Below the pieces are notes generated by a model. That model saw only the letters and a program-made list of their open reading frames with translations. It did not search any database and was not told the DNA's origin. From Propionibacteriaceae bacterium (GTDB lineage Bacteria; Actinomycetota; Actinomycetes; Propionibacteriales; Propionibacteriaceae): DNA of 10,341 nt. This document shows positions 1 to 6,741 of this stretch, one piece after another. The stretch covers positions 1 through 10,341 of the forward strand of contig JAGXHS010000011.1 in NCBI GenBank assembly GCA_024636075.1, given 5' to 3'. Position 1 is the stretch's first letter. The number at the start of each line of letters is the position of its first letter. The position numbers and the translations under genes were made by a program.

Positions 1-1
1 C

Positions 2-1255
2 CTGGGAACTGCACTGGTCATCACGGCTGGGTGCGCTCCACACAACACTCTCGCCAAGCGGCTGCTCGGTGTTCGCCCCATGGTGTGGATCGGTGGCCTC
101 TCGTACTCGATCTACCTCTGGCATTGGCCCCTGATCGTCTTTTCCCGCACTCTGTGGCCGGACATTCGGCTGCGCCATCTGGTGATCGTTGCGGTGTTGT
201 CCGTCATACTGGCCTGGGCGACCAAGCATGCCGTCGAGGACCCGGTTCGTTTCAGCAAATCACTCTCGGCGAGTCCTTGGCGGGCGATTGTGGCCGGCTT
301 GACGATGATGAGCCTCACTCTCGTTTCGGCAGCTCTGGTCTGGCGCACTGTGCCTTCGTTGGACGCCCCGAACGAGACTGTCGGCGCCACAGCACTGATC
401 GCCGACCCTTCAGCGTCCACCTGGCAGGTGACAGATAAACCCGAGAAAGCAATCAATGGCTCGGCACCGGTGTATCCTCCACCGGCACTCGCCACCGATG
501 ACATACCTTCCTACTACAATGACGACTGCCAGGTTCAGGTGGGTGACGCGCAAGTCAACAGGAATTGCAGCTACGGAGATCCCAATGGGGACCGAGTACT
601 GGCAATGTTGGGGGACAGCAAAGCCGGTCAGTGGATGAGTGCTTTCGACGAAATCGCCAAGCGTGAGGGCATGCGACTGGATCTCTATCTGAAGTCAGCT
701 TGCCCGTTCAGCTACGCCGCCTCCGGCGAGCCCGAGTGCAGTCAGTTCGCCCACAATGTCACGCAGGTTCTCAAGGAGCCGGATCGGAAACCAGATCTAA
801 TCGTGACGTCCACCATGCGCGCGGAGAACGCCGAACAAGTTGACGGCATCACGTCAGCGTTGTCCGACATCGCGGACTTGGGAAGCCCTATCGTCATCCT
901 CGATGACACCCAGTGGCCGGCCACAGCTCCGGTCTACGAGTGCATGGTCGAGAACCCCGACAATTATTCCCGATGTGCCTACCCTCGGGAGCCGTCGAAG
1001 GCTTCGGCGGGGCTCAAGAAGATCGCCGAGCAAGGGAATCACACCTTCGTCACGCTGAGTGATTGGATTTGTCCTGAGAAGACTGCCTCGGCATGTCCGG
1101 TGGCGATAGGTGGCACAACCATCTGGCGTCAGGGGACGCACATCACCGACAGCTACGCACGCAGTCTGACGCCGATCTTGCATCGAATGCTCAGCCAAGC
1201 TGTTCTGACGACGACCCCTGTGAAAGAAATCACGCCTGACGTACCACCGAAGTGA
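2..1255 (+). CDS. Acyltransferase-3 / SGNH-domain O-acetyltransferase (OafA/YrhL-like), 5' partial
   Basis: Membrane O-acyltransferase that would move acyl groups across the membrane and onto an envelope glycan. The reading frame is open to the left edge, so the N-terminal membrane helices are missing; an ATG at position 80 is internal, not the start. The visible part holds the last helices of the acyltransferase-3 domain, with the typical WIGGLSYSIYLWHWPLIVF segment and the closing helix that ends in the 'VEDPVRF' hallmark. One more membrane helix follows (nt about 281-352), then an extracytoplasmic SGNH domain. Block I is GDSKAGQW, with the nucleophile Ser at 617-619; family members usually have GDSHA. 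The C-terminal block reads RQGTHIT: the His (1139-1141) is present, but the Asp of the usual DxxH is Gln (1130-1132). The gene runs tail to tail with the ABC ATPase gene, leaving 5 nt between stop codons. The family assignment is firm; the glycan substrate is unknown, and a wall polymer is inferred from context. Confidence 0.93.
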   Translation: MGTALVITAGCAPHNTLAKRLLGVRPMVWIGGLSYSIYLWHWPLIVFSRTLWPDIRLRHLVIVAVLSVILAWATKHAVEDPVRFSKSLSASPWRAIVAGLTMMSLTLVSAALVWRTVPSLDAPNETVGATALIADPSASTWQVTDKPEKAINGSAPVYPPPALATDDIPSYYNDDCQVQVGDAQVNRNCSYGDPNGDRVLAMLGDSKAGQWMSAFDEIAKREGMRLDLYLKSACPFSYAASGEPECSQFAHNVTQVLKEPDRKPDLIVTSTMRAENAEQVDGITSALSDIADLGSPIVILDDTQWPATAPVYECMVENPDNYSRCAYPREPSKASAGLKKIAEQGNHTFVTLSDWICPEKTASACPVAIGGTTIWRQGTHITDSYARSLTPILHRMLSQAVLTTTPVKEITPDVPPK

Positions 1256-1260
1256 GATCT

Positions 1261-3975
1261 CTACCGGTGTACCCACACCCGAACGCTGGACACATCCACA
1301 CCAAGATCGCGTGAACCCCAAGCTTGCAAAGCCATCGCGGTAGGCCGGACAGGCTCGCTCGCATGCAGCACGAAGCGAGTACTCGATCCAGGATTGTCTG
1401 TGTCCAGATATCGATAGAACTGTTCTGATCCACGGGCAAAGGGTGTCACTCCACCGCGTCCGACAGGGACCACGGCCGGGTCGTCGACGTCGATCAACAA
1501 CAGAGCACCCCCCTTGCCTGTCTGCTCGCAGGTGAAGAGGATCTCAATCTCCCAGTCGGTCGAGAAGAGCTGCTTCGGCCAGTCGATCGGCAGCGAAGTC
1601 TTCGATTTCGACAGGTGGCCGACGTCGGCATAGCGACCAACCAAGCCGAGGTAGCGAGCGTCCTGGCTCAGCTCTTCGATCTCGACGCTGTGCGAGGAGC
1701 CCAGGCTGGCAGCAATCGCGGCGGAGAACCGTGTCAGCGCTTCGCCGCGCATTTCAGCAGGGTTTGATCCTTCCACGACCACGTCAAGATGTCCGAGAGA
1801 TTCCGCGAGCTCCAACCACACCTCGTTGAACGACTGCACTCGCTGTGCACCGGGGGTTGCCCCTTCGTCCATCTCGTCGGCGCAAGGCAGCAGGACGACG
1901 AGTCTTTCGCACTGCTCAGCCATGGCGGTCGCTGCGCCCCGGTAGTTGTCCAGCCCCTTCTCTCCGTCTCCCCACAAAGAATCGTCGTACTCTCGTCCTG
2001 CCCAGTAACCGACAACTCGAGCCGTCACTTCGAAGTCATCGTCGCGAGCGTGCATGAGTGAATCGTGTTCAGGACTTCCCGCGTGCAACGAACTGGCATT
2101 GACACGTTGCGCCACGAGCCCTGAGTCGAGACCAGCAAGGATCCACAACGCCGGCTCATCAGCCGGGGCCAGGCCGTGTTCTGCCAGAAGCTGCTGATCT
2201 GCCCGGTCTGCGACTGCCCCCCAATCGCCACCATCTGGATCGACGGGGAACACGGTCTTGTCCAGTCCACAGTGATCGCGCAGGTGAGACGCAACTGCTT
2301 CCGGTAGTCCCAACCCTCGCATCCGGTCTGCGAAGACGAACTGCTGGAGGTCTCCGGAAGCGCGATCCACGCTCACGAAACCCACCAGCCCGTAAACCCC
2401 GAAGTCGTCCCAGGCCACAACGGTGAAGACTCGATGTTCCCGAAGACGGCAGATGAGACGAAGCGCCTGACCGGCAGCAAGAGTGCTGTCCGTGTAGTTC
2501 ATGATCCGCGAGGTGGCCACGAGCTGGTCGATCTGCACGGCCAAATGCATGGCCTGCAGCCCCTCCATCGTGACAAATCGAAGACCATCGGCCGGGGGTC
2601 CCCCATTGGTGACCGGACCCCATCCCGTGGCATCTCGACGCCGCGCGAGGGTCGAGTATCCCTCGATCCTCGGAAAACCAGTGCCTTCGACCTGGCGGGC
2701 CAACGCCCAGAGCTGCTCCTCAGCGCTGAACGGATTCAAGGTCTGCACCTCACCGGTCTGCGCCGTCAGCGCCGCCAAAGACCCGAGGTCGCCGTCCACG
2801 ACGAGCACTCTGCCCGGTGACAGTGACAATCCCTCGACGAGTCGCGGAACCTCGACGGCAAGCGGCTCATCGCTGCCCACTGCAACGCAGAACTGGGCGG
2901 AACCGGAGTCCTGCAGCAGTTCTCGGCTGTCATCCAGTCCTTCGGTGGGAATCGAAACAATGTTCACGATGCCGCCACTTGCCAAAGCCGACAGCATTGC
3001 GGACCTACTGTCTGCTTCTTCCCCGCCTTCCATGAGGGCGGTCAGGAGCGAGCTGTCACGCCCCCATATGACGACATCCGGTGACAATGCCTCAGCAACC
3101 GGCGGCACGGGCAGACTCTGCGGCTCGACCGACGGGGGAGGCGCAGAGTCTGCCCGTGACCGCACCGGACGGTCACCCGGCTCAGGAACTCTGCCCGACG
3201 CATATTCCGCCAACACCAGGTCGGACGGCCCATCCATCACCAATCGGCCATGATCAATCCACAACACACGTTGGCACATGTCCTCGATGGCCTTGTTGGA
3301 GTGGGAAACCAGGAAGACCGTGGCAGCACCGTCCAGCAGCTCGGACATCTCTTGCTTGGAGCGCTGCCGGAACGCAGCATCGCCTGTTGCCAACGCCTCG
3401 TCGATCATCAGAATTTCTGGCTTGGCTGCTGTCGAAATGGCGAACCGAAGCCGTGCTCCTTGCCCTGATGAGTAGGTCGACATGGGGCGGCTGATCGCTT
3501 CGCCGATGTCTGCCAGGGCAACGATGTCATCGAAACGGTCGTCGATCTCGGCTCTGGTCAGGCCAAGAGCTTGGCCTCCGATGTAGACATTGCGTTCACC
3601 GTTCAGAGAAGGCAGCAGCACAGCGTTGACTCCGAGAAGGGCTGGCCGTCCCTGCAACCAGACATGTCCCGAGGTGGGCGGCACCAGGCCTGCCAGCGCC
3701 CGCAGCAGAGTCGATTTGCCAGAACCGTTGGGTCCGATGATGCCAATGGACTCGCCACGATTCGCGACGAATGAGACGTCTTTGACAGCTTCGACGTAGC
3801 GGACAGCACCAATCTGGCTGTCGCGCTTCAAGAAACGGCGCAGTCGACTGTTCTCGGCATGTCCCGTCGCATCACCGACGTTCCTGCTTCCAAGCACCTC
3901 ATAGGTGACATTCACATGCCAAGCGATGACCGCTGGGTCTGAATGCGGATTCTGGCGCTGTTCAGCCCCGCCCAT
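1261..3975 (-). CDS. TagH/Wzt-type ABC transporter ATPase fused to a degenerate FkbH-like module
   Basis: ATPase of a polysaccharide (teichoic/teichuronic-acid type) ABC exporter, about 904 residues, where plain TagH/Wzt proteins have roughly 250-550. I chose the ATG at 3975 because GATGAGG lies 6 nt upstream; an in-frame ATG at 3987 lacks a spaced ribosome site. The start overlaps the permease stop by 14 nt, indicating translational coupling. Numbering from 3975, the ATPase has Walker A GPNGSGKST (81-89), signature SSGQG (169-173), Walker B ILMIDE (188-193) and H-loop His225. A Pro-rich linker follows (about 262-298). Residues 299-446 resemble the HAD domain of FkbH proteins, with the nucleophile Asp replaced by Gly305. 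Residues 461-568 match the FkbH GNAT domain, with DDFGVYG (523-529) and an intact RxxGxG acyl-CoA loop (Arg551, Gly554, Gly556). Residues 608-761 look SGNH-like but lack the catalytic His, and 796-904 is beta-rich. The ATPase call is certain, the FkbH relationship is strong by pattern, and the last two domains are tentative. Confidence 0.93.
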   Translation of the reverse strand: MGGAEQRQNPHSDPAVIAWHVNVTYEVLGSRNVGDATGHAENSRLRRFLKRDSQIGAVRYVEAVKDVSFVANRGESIGIIGPNGSGKSTLLRALAGLVPPTSGHVWLQGRPALLGVNAVLLPSLNGERNVYIGGQALGLTRAEIDDRFDDIVALADIGEAISRPMSTYSSGQGARLRFAISTAAKPEILMIDEALATGDAAFRQRSKQEMSELLDGAATVFLVSHSNKAIEDMCQRVLWIDHGRLVMDGPSDLVLAEYASGRVPEPGDRPVRSRADSAPPPSVEPQSLPVPPVAEALSPDVVIWGRDSSLLTALMEGGEEADSRSAMLSALASGGIVNIVSIPTEGLDDSRELLQDSGSAQFCVAVGSDEPLAVEVPRLVEGLSLSPGRVLVVDGDLGSLAALTAQTGEVQTLNPFSAEEQLWALARQVEGTGFPRIEGYSTLARRRDATGWGPVTNGGPPADGLRFVTMEGLQAMHLAVQIDQLVATSRIMNYTDSTLAAGQALRLICRLREHRVFTVVAWDDFGVYGLVGFVSVDRASGDLQQFVFADRMRGLGLPEAVASHLRDHCGLDKTVFPVDPDGGDWGAVADRADQQLLAEHGLAPADEPALWILAGLDSGLVAQRVNASSLHAGSPEHDSLMHARDDDFEVTARVVGYWAGREYDDSLWGDGEKGLDNYRGAATAMAEQCERLVVLLPCADEMDEGATPGAQRVQSFNEVWLELAESLGHLDVVVEGSNPAEMRGEALTRFSAAIAASLGSSHSVEIEELSQDARYLGLVGRYADVGHLSKSKTSLPIDWPKQLFSTDWEIEILFTCEQTGKGGALLLIDVDDPAVVPVGRGGVTPFARGSEQFYRYLDTDNPGSSTRFVLHASEPVRPTAMALQAWGSRDLGVDVSSVRVWVHR
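2272..3081 (-). other. FkbH-like (HAD plus GNAT) domain pair inside the ABC ATPase gene
   Basis: This is the coding stretch for residues 299-568 of the ATPase, counted from the ATG at 3975. FkbH proteins make glyceryl-ACP from 1,3-bisphosphoglycerate using a HAD phosphatase domain followed by a GNAT-like acyltransferase domain. Here the HAD DxDxT-type motif aligns as G-R-D-S-S (305-309), the later acidic pair reads VDGD (393-396), and the lysine motif is not seen, so phosphatase or glyceryl chemistry is unlikely. The GNAT part keeps the family's order of signatures: an IDQLVATSRIMNYT stretch aligning with the usual R-x-x-QL-x-x-K-T-N-Q-F-N, then W-D-D-F-G-V-Y-G, then FADRMRGLG. Domain edges are approximate and come from reading the protein by eye. 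Confidence 0.65.
3106..3158. repeat. Perfect 17-bp inverted repeat with 19-nt loop in the ATPase/FkbH linker
   Basis: The left arm CACGGGCAGACTCTGCG (3106-3122) is the exact reverse complement of the right arm CGCAGAGTCTGCCCGTG (3142-3158). The loop is 3123-3141. Twelve of 17 pairs are G-C, so the RNA would form a very stable hairpin. Each arm also contains an 11-bp palindrome (GCAGA-C/G-TCTGC) with centres at 3116 and 3148, 32 bp or about three helical turns apart. It lies wholly inside the coding region, within codons of the Pro-rich linker between the ATPase and the HAD-like domain. No T-rich run follows on either strand, so it is not a classical intrinsic terminator. Confidence 0.95.
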
Positions 3976-4840
3976 ATCGCGCCTCATCTCGCCAGAAGAT
4001 CCAAAGCCCCGCCACGGGCAGAAGCACTGCCCATCCCAGTCCGACGAGCCACTGCGACCACTGTACGGTGAACTGGGCCATCAGTGCCTGCCGCGCGAGC
4101 GATAGCTGTAGGGCAAAGGGCTGATACTGCAGCACTGCGCCCAGCACGGGATGACTTGGCACCATCGCCGCGATGCTGAAGAAGACTCCCGACAGGTAGC
4201 GCATCAGGCGCACCGCCACGATCACGAGGTTCCAGATGTCAGCGCTGGCGTTGACGATCCTGGCCAGGATCAGCGCCATGCCGGCCTGCATGAATCCCTG
4301 CATCAGGAACGCAAGGGGGAAGAGCAACCATGACCAACGAGGCCGTTCACCGGTCAACGGCAGCACCACCAGCAGTACCCCCAGCCCGGGGAGAAGGGCC
4401 AAACACTCCGTCAGAACAGACGAGAGGGGCAAAACTGCCCTCGGGAAGTGAAGAGCGCGGACCAAGCCCTTGTTGTTCAAGATGGCGCGCGATCCCTTGG
4501 TCACGGTCGAGGCAGAGAGGCCGAACAGGATCACACCCACCGCCAGAAATCCGACGAAATTGTCAACGCCACGATTGGTACCCAGCAAGAATCCGAAGAC
4601 AAACAGGTAGGTGGCTATGAGCAGCAGCGGGTTCAGCACCGACCAGACCTGCCCCAGCCGTTGCCCCTCATTCTTGGCTGTGCTCTTGGCCGACGACAAT
4701 GTCCACAGGAACTCGCGCCGCTGCCAGAGTTCTCTCACGTAGGCGGCGAACGGTGGCCTCGTGCCGATCTTCCGCATGTCGGTCTTGCTGGCCAGTACCG
4801 TGACTTCATCGAAAGTCAGGGTGGATATCTCCCTGCTCAT
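3962..4840 (-). CDS. ABC-2 type polysaccharide export permease (TagG/Wzm-like)
   Basis: Membrane subunit of the polysaccharide ABC exporter whose ATPase is encoded just downstream. The 292-residue length is normal for TagG/Wzm permeases. A hydrophilic, probably cytoplasmic N-terminus (about 1-60, including the RELWQRREFLWTLSSAK amphipathic stretch typical of the family) precedes about six hydrophobic segments: roughly 67-88, 94-114, 138-163, 168-194, 205-227 and 264-284. The LGQVWSVLNPLLL motif at the first helix and the 'YQPFALQLSLARQALM' segment before the last helix match ABC-2 exporters of O-antigen and teichoic acid. The ATG at 4840 has GGAG 4 nt upstream. It sits 37 nt downstream of the glycosyltransferase gene and overlaps the ATPase start, so the three genes look like one operon. 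It should form a homodimer with two ATPase subunits to export a lipid-linked polymer; the exact polymer is unknown. Confidence 0.93.
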   Translation of the reverse strand: MSREISTLTFDEVTVLASKTDMRKIGTRPPFAAYVRELWQRREFLWTLSSAKSTAKNEGQRLGQVWSVLNPLLLIATYLFVFGFLLGTNRGVDNFVGFLAVGVILFGLSASTVTKGSRAILNNKGLVRALHFPRAVLPLSSVLTECLALLPGLGVLLVVLPLTGERPRWSWLLFPLAFLMQGFMQAGMALILARIVNASADIWNLVIVAVRLMRYLSGVFFSIAAMVPSHPVLGAVLQYQPFALQLSLARQALMAQFTVQWSQWLVGLGWAVLLPVAGLWIFWRDEARYGRG

Positions 4841-4877
4841 CGCACTCCGACCTCATGGCACCCCTCAGGCTGCTCCA

Positions 4878-6641
4878 TCATTGTCCCTCCTCGCAGGATC
4901 GACCTGCTACAGCTACGGCTGCCCGATAGACGTGATCGTAGCGCTCGGCCATGTAGCGCCAGGTTCTGAACCGGCGCACCCAGTCACGTCCCTGACGCCC
5001 CTTCTCCGCCAGGACATCCGAATCAGCCAACAGAGCTTTCATGCGACCTGCCCAGACCTCCGGGCTGCCCGCTTCGACGGTCCACCCGGCACCCGACGAA
5101 TCCACAATCTCCGCGAGGGGCGGCAGATCACTCGCCAGCAGCGGAACAGACAGTGCCAGCGCGTCCAGCGGTTTGAGCGGAGGGACCAAGCAGGTGACGT
5201 CAGTCGCCAACCGAGGAAGACAATAGAGGTCCAGAGCAGCAACATATCTGTGCACCTCACTCGGGAGCACTCGCCCGGTAAACCGTGCTTTCACACCCCT
5301 TGCAGCCGCGTAGTTCCTCAAATGGTCCAATTGGGGCCCGCCTCCCACGATCAGTACCACGACCTGTGGGTCGTCCAACAGAGCCACGGCCTCGATCAGG
5401 ACATCAAGTCCTTCATAGGCATTGAGAGTGCCTGCCAGCCCAACAACACGATCAGTGGATGACAGCCCCAACGCACGCCGGGCACCGTCGCGATCAGGGA
5501 CCATGTCCAATGCCTCGTCAGCGATTGCATTGGGGATCAAGTGAATTCTCTCTGCGTCCACACCCCGTGCGATGATGTCCGCTCTCATGCTGTCTGACAG
5601 CGTCACCACCGCATCCGCAGCTCGCATGCACTGTGTCTCGGCCTCACGGGTCTTCTGGTAGCGCTCACTTTCAGCGGATCCCCCGCGCGATCTCCACGTT
5701 TCTTCCAGAAACCCACGAGCCTCGTAGACCACAGGGATTCCGAGGCGCCGTCCCGCAGCAATGGCGACTTGGGCGTTGTCGTGTTTCGAATGGGCGTGCA
5801 GAACATCCGCTTCCCACTTCGAGACCAGCTCCACCACCTCCTCCACCGCGATGTCCAATCGCGCATCAGCCGAGAGGGGTAGCCGCCTGGCGGGCAGCAG
5901 TCTCTCGTAGGCCACGTCATCGACCCACACTCTGCGCTGGGCTGCGATCGCTCCCTGATCCACCGGAAAACCGAGTCGTGAGACAACGGTCACGTTCCTG
6001 CCGCGTCGGCTCTGGGCCTGGGCGATGCCGTGGGTCCTCACCGTGTAGCCGGACAGCGCTTCGGGCAAAGCCGTTGTGACCAGGTGGCAGATCCTCTGTG
6101 GCCGGTCCACCATTCGCACTGCTGTGGCAGGTGTCGCCAACCGATCCGACGGATCAAGCGACAACAACTCTCCTTGCACAACCTCTGCGAGGGCCCGGTG
6201 ATGCGCATCATCACCCAGCTCTTCGAGAGCACGCGAGAAATATCCTTCACTGCTGAGGAGCCGAGCCGAAGTCTCGGGCCGCAGTCGTCCGAGAAATTGC
6301 TCCGCGAGACGCCGGGCAGCCCACGGCTGGTGGGCCGCGACGAGAATGTCCACCGCAGCGTCGAGCAACTGAGGGTCCCGGGCCACAGTTTCACGCAACA
6401 GTCGCTGACACTGATCCCTCTTTCCGCCGGCCGAGAGGACCGCCGCCCTCACGATCGGCCACCGGGATCCGAGCCCTCGGGCCAACACGGCTCGTGGTCG
6501 AGCCGGACAGGCCCGGACAACTGAGTGCAGGGTGGCCGTCCAACCCTGGGCCCGGAACTTGCTCCACACCGACAACCCCACCGGAATGTTACGGAAAAGC
6601 GCCAATGCGCTCGCCGGGGCAGCAGTGGTCGAAGGAGTCAT
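4878..6641 (-). CDS. GT4-type glycosyltransferase with helical N-terminal extension
   Basis: Probable retaining sugar-nucleotide glycosyltransferase of the GT-B fold, acting at the cytoplasmic membrane face in wall-polymer synthesis. Numbered from the ATG at 6641 it has 587 residues. About 180 residues of Ala/Arg/Leu-rich helices resembling TPR-like repeats come first. The N-terminal Rossmann half follows (ICHLVTTALPEALSGYTVRTHGIAQAQSRRG, 184-214; LHAHSKHDN, 281-289). The C-terminal half has LIPNAI (368-373), VGLAGTLNAYEGLDVL (400-415) and PPLKPLDALALSVPLLASD (487-505). The Glu commonly found in the PLKPLEAMA motif is Asp493 here. The start is uncertain: the frame stays open to 7001, but that part overlaps the divergent gene, and the ATGs at 6641, 6656 and 6692 all lack a clear Shine-Dalgarno sequence. 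It is first in the operon with the permease and ATPase. Acceptor and donor cannot be read from the sequence. Confidence 0.9.
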   Translation of the reverse strand: MTPSTTAAPASALALFRNIPVGLSVWSKFRAQGWTATLHSVVRACPARPRAVLARGLGSRWPIVRAAVLSAGGKRDQCQRLLRETVARDPQLLDAAVDILVAAHQPWAARRLAEQFLGRLRPETSARLLSSEGYFSRALEELGDDAHHRALAEVVQGELLSLDPSDRLATPATAVRMVDRPQRICHLVTTALPEALSGYTVRTHGIAQAQSRRGRNVTVVSRLGFPVDQGAIAAQRRVWVDDVAYERLLPARRLPLSADARLDIAVEEVVELVSKWEADVLHAHSKHDNAQVAIAAGRRLGIPVVYEARGFLEETWRSRGGSAESERYQKTREAETQCMRAADAVVTLSDSMRADIIARGVDAERIHLIPNAIADEALDMVPDRDGARRALGLSSTDRVVGLAGTLNAYEGLDVLIEAVALLDDPQVVVLIVGGGPQLDHLRNYAAARGVKARFTGRVLPSEVHRYVAALDLYCLPRLATDVTCLVPPLKPLDALALSVPLLASDLPPLAEIVDSSGAGWTVEAGSPEVWAGRMKALLADSDVLAEKGRQGRDWVRRFRTWRYMAERYDHVYRAAVAVAGRSCEEGQ

Positions 6642-6687
6642 GGTGACGCCAATCATCTCACGCCAGTCATGGCGACACCACGGTACG

Positions 6688-6716
6688 ACCATCGCCAGCG
6701 TGGCATTCGCTACGAT
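6688..6716 (+). promoter_or_regulatory. Possible promoter for the rightward glycosyltransferase-wecB operon
   Basis: TACGAT (6711-6716) is a good -10-like hexamer (TAnnnT) ahead of the start at 6742. The -35 position is weak (ACCATC, 6688-6693, spacer 17). Transcription would begin near 6722-6724, giving a leader of only about 20 nt. The roughly 100-nt divergent intergenic region must also hold the promoter of the leftward operon, but I could not find a convincing one there. Confidence 0.3.
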
Positions 6717-6719
6717 GAA

Positions 6720-6735
6720 TCCTCGAGACCGAGGA
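6720..6735 (+). promoter_or_regulatory. Small hairpin that would cover the Shine-Dalgarno of the 6742 start
   Basis: TCCTCG (6720-6725) pairs perfectly with CGAGGA (6730-6735) around the loop AGAC. The 3' arm contains most of the Shine-Dalgarno GAGGAG (6731-6736), which lies 5 nt before the TTG start at 6742. If the transcript starts upstream of 6720, the ribosome site would be masked. If it starts near 6722-6724, as the -10 hexamer suggests, the hairpin would be partly lost. Confidence 0.45.
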
Positions 6736-6741
6736 GTTGCC

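Noticed and set aside
31..438. 135-codon plus-strand ORF at the left end.
   Set aside because: It is out of frame within the acyltransferase, whose frame carries the WHWP and VEDPVRF family motifs.
1265..1278. Small stem GGTGT/ACACC considered as a terminator for the acyltransferase gene.
   Set aside because: Only 5 bp with a 4-nt loop inside the end of the opposing gene, with no T-run; too weak to call.
3987..3987. ATG at 3987 as the start of the ABC ATPase.
   Set aside because: It has no spaced ribosome site (a GGCGAG directly abuts it), whereas the ATG at 3975 has GATGAGG 6 nt upstream. The difference is only four residues and is not certain.
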